A stretch of 64,000 nucleotides of DNA from Spizellomyces punctatus DAOM BR117. Lineage: Eukaryota; Chytridiomycota; Chytridiomycetes; Spizellomycetales; Spizellomycetaceae. Under the pieces are notes generated by a model. That model had not been told where the DNA came from and did not search any database. It saw nothing but the letters and a program-made list of their open reading frames with translations. The stretch spans positions 541,617 through 605,616 of the forward strand of contig NW_015971550.1 of assembly GCF_000182565.1 (NCBI RefSeq), read 5' to 3'. Position numbers and translations under genes: made by a program. Position 1 is the first letter of the stretch; every line of letters begins with the position of its first letter. Shown here one piece after another: positions 56,085-64,000 of the stretch.

Positions 56085-58513
56085 ATGCAGGCGCTGGTCA
56101 TTTGGGTTCTAGTCATCGTCGTCGTCGCGTCTCTCACCAACGTCCGAGCTCAGCAAGCCGCCGCGCTCGTGGATATCAACCCACCCAGCCCCGTGTACGC
56201 ACAAGCAACTTTTACCCTCAACAACCGCCTGTTTGTTCTCGGCGGAGTCGACGAGAACGTTGCCCGTTCTTCGGGACCTGGATCTACACAGGTTCGTGAG
56301 TTTTGCTGCGAGTGTATTGGAAGGGCGGGAGTTGCAAGGTTGCTGCTTTTGCGCCAACGCTAGACACCATGAACGATCGCTTAAAAGCTTGCATCGATCT
56401 CGCCTTTGATGCATTTCATTCGTTTGTAAACAGGTCGCTGCATTTGACTATGGAGGAACAGAATTTGTCTGGAAGAGATACGATGACATCCAGTTTCCTC
56501 CTACGACCGGCGTCGTCGCAGTGACTGTCGGGTCGAGGGTGTTGCTCACGTTTGGCGCCGTCTCGTATTCCCCAGAAGCGTACATTCGGGACCGCGCCGT
56601 CTCGTGGTTCGATCCTCTCACAGGACAGATTGAGCCTTTGGTCACGCAGCCAGCCCCAGGATCGACATTTGTATGTGCATGCTAGTGTTCCTTGTCATCA
56701 GCGCATAGCAGCTCACATTTTTCACGTTCTCATTAGGGACCTGCCTTGCGATATGGGCATTCAGCTGCGTATGTTGCTTCCAGGAATGCCGTCTACATAT
56801 ATGGTGGATACGCAGCAGGAACCAGTGAACCTTTTAATAAGGAACTCTGGAGGTTAGATCTGACTACAAACACGTAAGTCCAAGGGCGTATGTGTCTGAG
56901 ATACATTTGGCATGCTTATCAATACATCTACAATCCCAGCTGGCTGCAAATAACACCTCTGAACCAGACGGGCGCGCCTCCTGTGACAGTAGGAACTTGT
57001 TCCGTTGCGGTCGGAAAATGGTAGGTCCTCATCTGACTTCTCTTTCAAGCGACAGATTCTCATGTACGCGTCCTGCAGGCTCGTCATCTGCTTTGGCGCA
57101 ATTAGTGGCCAAGGACCTTCTGTGAACACTTGCGAGGTATTTGATACTAGCATTGGTCCGAATGGACAGGTAGGGATTCATTTGTCAGAATCTAGTACTT
57201 CAGGCCAAACTTGCTAATATTCACGCAATTCTTTTAGTGGGTCTTGGCCAATGTTACAGGTCCAGACGGCTTTCCAGGGCCTCGATCAGCATCTCGCCTT
57301 GTAGTGGACAATGCAAATCGTGTGTACGTTTTTGGCGGCGGTACCTTTGGTAGTAACGACGCGTCCTACGATGATATCTGGACGTTCGATGGCAATAATC
57401 TGCCCAACATCACCTGGAAACGATTCAAACCTTTGGCACCGGCTGGACTAACTCCTAGTGCTCGACGAGACCACAGTATGGTTGTCAGCACCGCTGATCC
57501 CAGCAAAATAATTATCTGGGGCGGCCACGACAAGGCTAATGACGCACCAATGGACAAGAAAATCTACGTGCTAGACACCAAGGCAGAGACGTTTTTGCAA
57601 TGGGTTCCAAAGTCAGTAGACGAAGGAAACACAATGTTGAAAACCAAGATAGGAGTCGGATGCGCCGGTGCAGTACTCGTTGTGGGTGCGATTGTCGGCA
57701 CGCTCTTGTGGCGTCGGCGCGCGAGAAACAAGTCGTCAAAAAATAAGGATGTAAAGGTTCTCAGTGCCAACAAATCGGAATCCAAAAAGTCTACCGATAT
57801 GCATCACACAACTATCCATGTGCACGATATTTCCCGAGTGAATAACCCTCCTTCCATATCCAACATTCCAGTCGGTCACTTGGTTGCTCCCCATGTTCCG
57901 CCCTCGTGGACCATGCCTGATCTGACAATTCCGACGGTGGCAAAATCCAACGACCGAACCGCGTCCATCGGAGCGGGTCCTTTGAGTGCCCAAGCTGCTC
58001 AAATGCTAGCTGGAGACCCGACGTCTCCACCCTTGTATGAGCAACTGGATCAATTTGCCTGCTGTACATTTTCTTTTACACCAAACTTGCCTGATGAACT
58101 GCTATTGAGGAAGGGAGATGTTGTGGCTATTTCGTAAGTATATGGTGTGCCGTTGTTGACTCTCATTATGTCACTAAAAACGCATTCTGGGTGTTTGCAG
58201 ACAAAAATTCAACGACGGATGGGCGTACGGTACCAACATTGTGAGTCTCTCTTGCATGTAATTCAAAGCGTACATGTTGTGAAAGTACCTTACCCTATTC
58301 TTGTAGAACACAAAACAAGCTGGAACGTTTCCCATGAATGCTGTCAACCTTCTGGGTAGCGCATCTTTTGCTAGTGATGGCACCCGACCCGATCAAGATC
58401 TGAGTCCTGAAGCCCTGCTTGCTCGTGGAGCTATTTCGGAAATAACCTATATCCGGTTGAAAGAGCTGGAACTCGAGATGGAAAAGCACAGAACTGGAAG
58501 TCCTTCCGCGTAG
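56085..58513 (+). CDS. Single-pass surface protein: Kelch repeats outside, SH3 domain inside
   Basis: Eight exons join in frame across introns 56292-56433, 56671-56736, 56874-56939, 57021-57078, 57170-57237, 58134-58200 and 58241-58306. A signal peptide (MQALVIWVLVIVVVASLTNV) is followed by Kelch-type blades (RLFVLGGVDENV, RYGHSAAYVASRNAVYIYGG, KWLVICFGAISGQG, RVYVFGGGTFGSNDASYDDI, RRDHSMVVSTADPSKIIIWG), each with a double Gly turn. A membrane helix (VGCAGAVLVVGAIVGTLLW) and a basic stop-transfer RRRARNKSSKNK come next. The cytoplasmic part has a His/Pro-rich linker and an SH3 domain: CCTFSFTPNLPDELLLRKGD, VVAIS, DGWAYGTN and GTFPMNAVNLL. This layout suggests a sensor or adhesion protein that connects an extracellular ligand, perhaps a glycan, to Pro-rich cytoskeletal or signalling partners. 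Partner identity is inferred only. Confidence 0.88.
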
Positions 58514-58724
58514 ATCGCGTAGGATTCTAGGTAGAAAGATACCATACGTCGTTATTATTTTGCATTTTGGAATGAAGTTAGACAGCTGTCGTTGTTAATT
58601 GCGTTTAGTTGCGTCTATTATCGTATATATAGTATATCCCGTAGAGTCTTAATATGTAAAGCACAGCGTTCAAACGCTCAACTTTGACCGTTCAAGCACT
58701 TCAAACGTGTGTGCTGTCCTGCTA

Positions 58725-59477
58725 TCATGCACTATTGGCTTGTCTCAGTCTATCTAGCTCTCTTGCAGCTGCTACGAAATGATGACCATGTGGATGCTGT
58801 TGTTGATCATCCTCTGGCTGATCCCCAAACACTTCTTTGTCTCGCAGCCAGTCTTGCAATCTATTCTGCAAAAAATCTTCAAAGTCCCATTCCTCCTTGG
58901 ACAGCAGATTGTCCCCAGAAGCCCAAACATAGACATCCACCTCTACCATCTCACCGGCAAGTTGGACGCGAACTGTTTGACGTTCATAATCCTGGCAATG
59001 AGAAAACAAAAGTTAGATCAAGATGAAAAAGTCATGCATGTCCATCCCCGCTCACATCACTCTCAAACAGATCCAACAAGCGCACTTGGTCGTGTGTTTC
59101 AACGTGTACTACCAGTCCTTCAACTTTATCATCGGCTGTGGCGGGTGTTATCGCTGGATACGTTGCACCACGGACCTGGCGTCGGCGGTAACCCTAACAG
59201 AAAAAGCGCAATCAGATCCTGATAGTTTGGCAACTTGCAGAATGCCCAACACGGACTGTGAGTGTTGCTGGTTTGGATAAAGGAGCGGATGCGGTGCCGA
59301 CCTGTTGAGGTGTGAATAACTCTGATTGGAACTGCGTGATTCGAAAAGCAAGTTTATACGCACTACTTTACAGTACACTGCTGCGGACATGAGAGTTCCA
59401 TAGCAGAAAATGGGACGTGGAGGACTGTCGAAGGAGACAGGTTTGGCGTATACTTTTGCTGGTGCGATAATGGCCAT
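58725..59477 (-). CDS. AIG2-like / gamma-glutamylcyclotransferase fold protein
   Basis: Four exons with introns 59302-59363, 59194-59256 and 58992-59055 join to about 188 residues. The fold markers are FCYGTLMSAAVYCKV near the start (the YGTLM substrate loop), ATLTGYRRRQVRGATYPAIT, VEGLVVHVETHD and LLDLFESDDYERQTVRV, which holds the candidate catalytic Glu. The C-terminal VYVWASGD and FEDFLQNRLQDWLRD are also typical. Family members cyclise gamma-glutamyl amines or epsilon-lysine isopeptides to 5-oxoproline, or are of unknown role (plant AIG2). The gene is head-to-head with the PUF gene about 1 kb away. Confidence 0.87.
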
Positions 59478-60524
59478 GGTCGGATGAAGTGTGTCGTCCG
59501 TTAAAACGCTGAGGATATGTCACGACACAAGACACCTGGCTACCCCTTTGAACACGGACGCTACAATGATTTGTTCGATTCTCGAGCGTTCGTATCGAAA
59601 GATGGTCGCTGACCAAGTTGAACGAGAGAACACCCAACTGATAAGCGCTGGCTCACGTGCCATTGGGGACGCGCGAGACCAAAACGTCCTCTCCACAGGT
59701 TTCCCCGCCGGCGACACAACAACATTTGCCGCCATCGTCACCCCGCCGAACATATTCGTTTGTACCTCCATACGACGGGCATCTGCAATTTGTGAGGTCC
59801 TCAACCAAAAAAAAGACGTTTGTCAAATCCAAATTGTTCCATCAAAACGCGCCAGAAGAGCATGCTTAGTCATCTGCATTTCGTCGGAGTTTTTGAATTG
59901 CTCGTCGTCGGGCCCCCCCGCGACGGCACCCATTTTTCTATTGTTCGCGCTGACTGGATTTTTAGCGTTCAATAAACATCCCTTGGCCCGAAGCGTGTGG
60001 GGGTTCAATTCGGTTGCGCATACCGAAATCCCGAAAGATTTAGAAAACAAACAAGACTTTTTAACCGTCGCGTGTCTAAGCAAGCTGAAAAAGCTGAGAG
60101 CTGACCTCGATCACGTAAGACTGAGGCCGACGCGCGGAATCAGGATTAGGACCAAATTGCTAGTAGTAAGCAGTTGTTTTGAGCGTACATAAAAAGGACT
60201 TTTTGTCGTGCTCATTCCGAGCTACTCTCTCCCCAGCCTTTCACTGCAGGATTCGGGTCAGTTTCACAGTGGCCCTGAAACCTGTTGTGAGAGTAAAAAA
60301 GAATAAACTGATCCCCACACATCGACTTGCTCCTCGTCGCGCGTGAAAAGGAAATCGTTCCTTGGTTAGACCTCTTGTTTGTGAGATCTTTCCTTCAAGA
60401 GTGTGGATTGAAAAGAGTGCCAGCCTCGCGTACGTGTGGCAGGATTGCAACATCCATGGTCATCAAAAACATTGTATTGGATGCTCGACATTAACCCTGA
60501 TGCAACTCCGATCCCATTATCTAG
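59478..60524. other. Shared upstream region of AIG2-like and PUF genes
   Basis: A plus-strand frame of 233 codons (59491-60192) spans it but starts at GTG, has no family pattern and is opposed by open minus frames, so I do not call it. A CATAAAAAGG site at 60188-60197 may be a TATA element for the PUF gene, with a leader of about 300 nt. Confidence 0.4.
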
Positions 60525-63500
60525 ATGTCACTCGTTTCAATGATTATGACCGATTATCACTCAGCAAAAGACATCTTTGCAGCTATGGAGCAGGATTCGG
60601 CGAGTCATGGGCGACCGAGGCAAGAAACTGGGGATTTTGACGTCATTCGGTATACCCTCTCCTCTCTCCAATTGGATGATTACTCTACAACCTGGACTCC
60701 ACCCAATCTCGGCGGTCTCACTGGTTCGGCTCATGCGTCAAACGGCTCTTTGGCAGCTCGTGGTGCCTCTGAGGGGGCCATCAATGGCAATGGCACGGCG
60801 CAGAGAAAGGATGCATCCAATGCGGGTCAGCCAGAGATGGTTTGTACCTGGTGATGTCCTTGAAGGAGCGTGCAACCATATCCTTATTTGCCTGTTGGCT
60901 CCTTTAGAGTGAATGTCCCTTTCCGATAAATGATCCAAGGATGATGCGCGCTGTTCTTACGATTCAAAGAGCATTTCGGAACAGCAAGCGTCGACGCAAC
61001 GCGCTGCCTGCGGGGACGGTCACCGCTGCCACAAAGATTCAGGCTGCATTCCGCGGCTTCAAGTCGCGAAAGGAGGTAAGCAGCAGTGTGGGCCCAGCTC
61101 TTCTGTTTTTCGCCCAAGGAAATAACCTGTAGAGTGTCGTATGTAGACATTGCTCCGTCTTCAAACTCATAATACCTTTCTGCAAAACGAGTTGTGCAAC
61201 CGTGATGCATGCCTAGCCCGAAGCACCGCCGAGCTTCAATTGCGAGCGGGCATGATTGACCAATTTGGAAAGGTACGTACTATGTGGGTTTGATTGTGTT
61301 TCTCCATGCAACATCATTCTAACCTCTATATTTCAGTCCATCACTTCCTTGCGGAGACAGGTGGCGGATAGCACCGCTTCGTATGAAATGAAGTTGGAGG
61401 TGAAGGACAAGCAGATCGAGCAGCTAGACAGTGAGCTGAGAGCAGCACTGAGGACTACGAGCGATCTCAAATATCGGTTGGAGAGCAACGCTGTTGAGTA
61501 TGCAAAGATGGCCTGGGATCTAAAAGAAAAGGATTCGGATAGCGGTCATGTAAGTCGTCATGTACACAGCTTTGTCCGCGCCATTTTGTAAACATTGACA
61601 GATCCCAACGTTTTGGCGCAGCAGTATATCCTCTCCCTTCAGCGGGAACTTGAGAACTGTCGCTCCCAACTCTCTGAAATGCGTTCCACCAAGGAAGCTG
61701 ACAGCATCCGGCTTTCATTAAAGGATAAAGAAATTCAAGAACTCCGCTTGCAAATGCAAGAAGCGAGACGGTCCCTCGAGTCCGAACTTGCGACACGCAA
61801 CGCAGAAATTGATGAGCTTAGAGGGCTGGTGGCGAGATTTCCACCAGACGCCTTCGCAAAAGCAGACGCCAACTCCAATTGAGAACAATGAGCTTCCCTC
61901 GCGAGAACACCCTCCTCGCGCGCCTTCGGCCAGCAGCATGCAAAACGCTCCCGCCAACCCGGTCAAATCCATCTGGAGCAGTGCAGAGAACACCATGAGC
62001 CCTTTTGGTTTCTTTTCGCACGAGGTAACGCGTGAGGTACCACTTGTCTTCGCCGAATTAACATCATGGTAAACGCTGACACAAAATTTATCTCAAAGGG
62101 TTCGTCTGATACACTCTACAGTAACGGCAGCAGCAAGAGCAGCACTCCATCCATTGAGCAGGTGCCTGTACCTTTCAATGCTCATGGTAACGGAGATGGA
62201 TTGTCCAATGGGAAATCCATCTGGAATCCAATCACTTGCGACTTGGATTTCCTAAACATGTCACCTACCATGATGCCCTTGTCAGCCGAGGTACGACCAA
62301 TTAAAAGTTGCTTTCACTCAATAAACAAACTCATTCGCGGTTCTTGCATCAAGCCTATTCTGGACCCATACGGTGATGCCAGCATGCTGAGGAATACCTC
62401 GATGGATCACCAGCTGATGGGTGACGATGACTTGTCGTACGGCAGGAACGGGAGGCTTCTGCCTGCAGCCCAGGAAAAGAACACTGCGGCCAATCTTTTC
62501 GTGAGTAGCAGGCATACTCTTGCCATAATGTACCACCATCTCACGTCATTGTTTCTACCTACGACGTTACTAGTTTTTGGTGGACAAGATTGTCCGGACC
62601 AATGACCAGCCTGCGTCTCTTCTTTTACAGCAAAAACTAAAGACGGGGAACGCAGAGGTCAAGGCTATGATCTTTGATGCTATCCTTGGTCAAGCCCTCA
62701 GCTTGATGAAGAACCGGTTTGGAAATTTTTTGATGCAGAGGGCCCTTGAATTTGGTAAGTGTGAGGTGTACCATCTCTACTCGTCTTTTGACCATTGACT
62801 TAACGTCGATCCCGCCTCCAGGAACTCCTCAGCAAGTTCGTATCCTGGGACAAACCATGCGAGGCAACGTCTTGAACCTCGCTTGTGACCGATTCGGATG
62901 CCACGTTGTTCAGAAAGCCCTCGACACAGTCGAAGAGGACCTGAAAGCCTCGCTTATTTCCGAGCTTTTCCGCTGCATTCGCGAGACCATAACCCACCGG
63001 TTTGCCTGCCACGTTTGGCAGCGTATCTTTCAGATCAAGTGGAGCGCCGAGCCACCTGCTGTCATGCATTACCTGGATTCATCCCTCAAAGGGCAGTGGC
63101 ACACCATTGCCAATGATGAAAATGGCAGTTTAGTCGTACAATGCATTTTTGAGAACTGCTCCCAAAAGGAAAAGGGCCCCATCTTGTGTGAAGTTCTCGC
63201 GAGAACGGTTGAGGTTGCGAGAGGTAATGAGTTCATGTGCCATTTGATTTCGGGCCAAGTCTTTAACATTTACAATTAGGGCAATGGGGCAACTGGGTCA
63301 TTCAGCATATACTCGAGCACGGGGCACCGGTCGATAAGAATTATGTCATGAAGGTCTTGATTCAAAACTTTTATCCAATGGCTATCGACCAATACGCCAG
63401 CAAAGTCGTCGAGAAAGGTCTTAAATTGGCCCCAAAGCGTGAGATGTACGAAATGATCGAGACCGTCCTCACTCCAAGTGTCCGCGATGGGTAAGTTTCG

Positions 63501-63830
63501 ACTTGAGACATCTATAGGAACTTTGAATACTAAAGAACCTGTTCCTATAGCCGCCCAGCCATTCTTGAAATGATGAACAATCAATTCGCCAATTATGTCG
63601 TCCAGCACATTCTCAGTCTTGCCGACCCGCTACAGAAAGACATGTGCATCCGTCTCCTTCTTCCCCATATATCGACGCTTCGCAACTCAAAATACGGCCA
63701 GCGTGTTGCGGCTATTGTCGAGAAACACTTGAGAAACAGTCATCACAAATACGGAGTTACTGCTACGGGACTTTTGCCCTCCATGCCAATTGGTCTTGGT
63801 ACCGCTCACGCCCTTGGGCTGCGCGGATAA
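60525..63830 (+). CDS. PUF-family RNA-binding protein with N-terminal IQ motifs and coiled coil
   Basis: About eleven exons. The N-terminal part has a Ser/Gly-rich start, then two IQ motifs (AVLTIQRAFRNSKRRRNA and AATKIQAAFRGFKSRKE), then coiled coil (TSLRRQVADSTASYEMKLEV, SLQRELENCRSQLSEM). After low-complexity exons, the C-terminal part has PUF repeats: MKNRFGNFLMQRALEFG, ACDRFGCHVVQKALDTV, ITHRFACHVWQRIF, ANDENGSLVVQCIFENCS, QWGNWVIQHILEHG, DQYASKVVEKGLKL and NNQFANYVVQHILSL, ending in a short tail. PUF proteins bind mRNA 3' UTRs. The IQ motifs would recruit calmodulin or myosin light chains. The join between the coiled-coil part and the PUF part needs a 37-nt intron at about 61830-61866. 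If that is wrong, there are two genes, the first ending at 61882. Confidence 0.82.
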
Positions 63831-64000
63831 GGAAACGTATATCGCAAAACTTTTTCACGCTCGGATAAACCATAACACGCTTTCCACGCAAAGTCGGCAA
63901 GAAGATGATGAACGACGACCAGCTTTACCAATGCTTCTCAATGTAGAGACGATTGGTCTCTCTTATGTGTTTATCTGTGCTACGCTCCCCCTTCCCCTCC
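63831..64000. other. 3' flank of the PUF gene
   Basis: Short trailing sequence to the window edge. It presumably holds the PUF 3' UTR. Nothing else was seen. Confidence 0.5.

Noticed and set aside
59491-60192. Open plus-strand frame of 233 codons upstream of the PUF gene
   Set aside because: It begins at GTG, shows no family motif, and the minus strand is also open over much of it. It most likely lies in promoter sequence.

Overview
The window looks like nuclear DNA of a zoosporic (chytrid-like) fungus. Most genes are split by many short GT-AG introns, mostly 50-90 nt with a few near 37-38 nt. The content is fungal: a Prm10/ThrE-type transporter, a fungal-style hybrid histidine kinase, mannitol-dehydrogenase-family and PUF proteins. 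Two genes (LEKR1-like and LRGUK-like) belong to families of flagellated cells. All exon joins were read by eye from frame continuity, splice consensus and remembered family patterns. No search was run.

Layout. 1-20 kb is dense and ordinary: a JmjC protein (cut by the window edge), a WDR48/UAF1 homolog, a ChrA-type chromate transporter, an Arf-like GTPase fused to a second domain, DGAT1, a small PI31-like protein, a nicotianamine-synthase-family enzyme, a ThrE/Prm10 transporter and a CREST-like membrane protein. 20-31.8 kb is accessory. It has a decayed copia relic, dispersed short repeats, a frameshifted ORF, a membrane cupredoxin, an SRA (5-methylcytosine-binding type) protein, and a roughly 2 kb repeat cluster carrying several copies of an intron-like element downstream of a TATA box. 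31.8-39.3 kb holds a head-to-head sensory pair: a hybrid histidine kinase and a 7TM-RGS receptor. 40-64 kb is gene-dense again: TACO1, a LEKR1/LRGUK head-to-head pair, a helicase with C-terminal zinc fingers, a mannitol-dehydrogenase-family enzyme opposite a HAD phosphatase, a Kelch-TM-SH3 receptor-like protein, an AIG2-like cyclotransferase and an IQ/coiled-coil/PUF protein.

Recurring organisation. At least seven pairs are head-to-head: JmjC/WDR48, Arf-fusion/DGAT1, NAS/ThrE, kinase/RGS receptor, LEKR1/LRGUK, mannitol enzyme/HAD and AIG2/PUF. Several make functional sense as pairs (flagellar, sensory, polyol).

The most unusual items are the Arf fusion with cysteine replacing the catalytic glutamine, with a decayed copy of its tail 2 kb away; the intron-bearing repeat cluster; and the helicase-zinc-finger protein.
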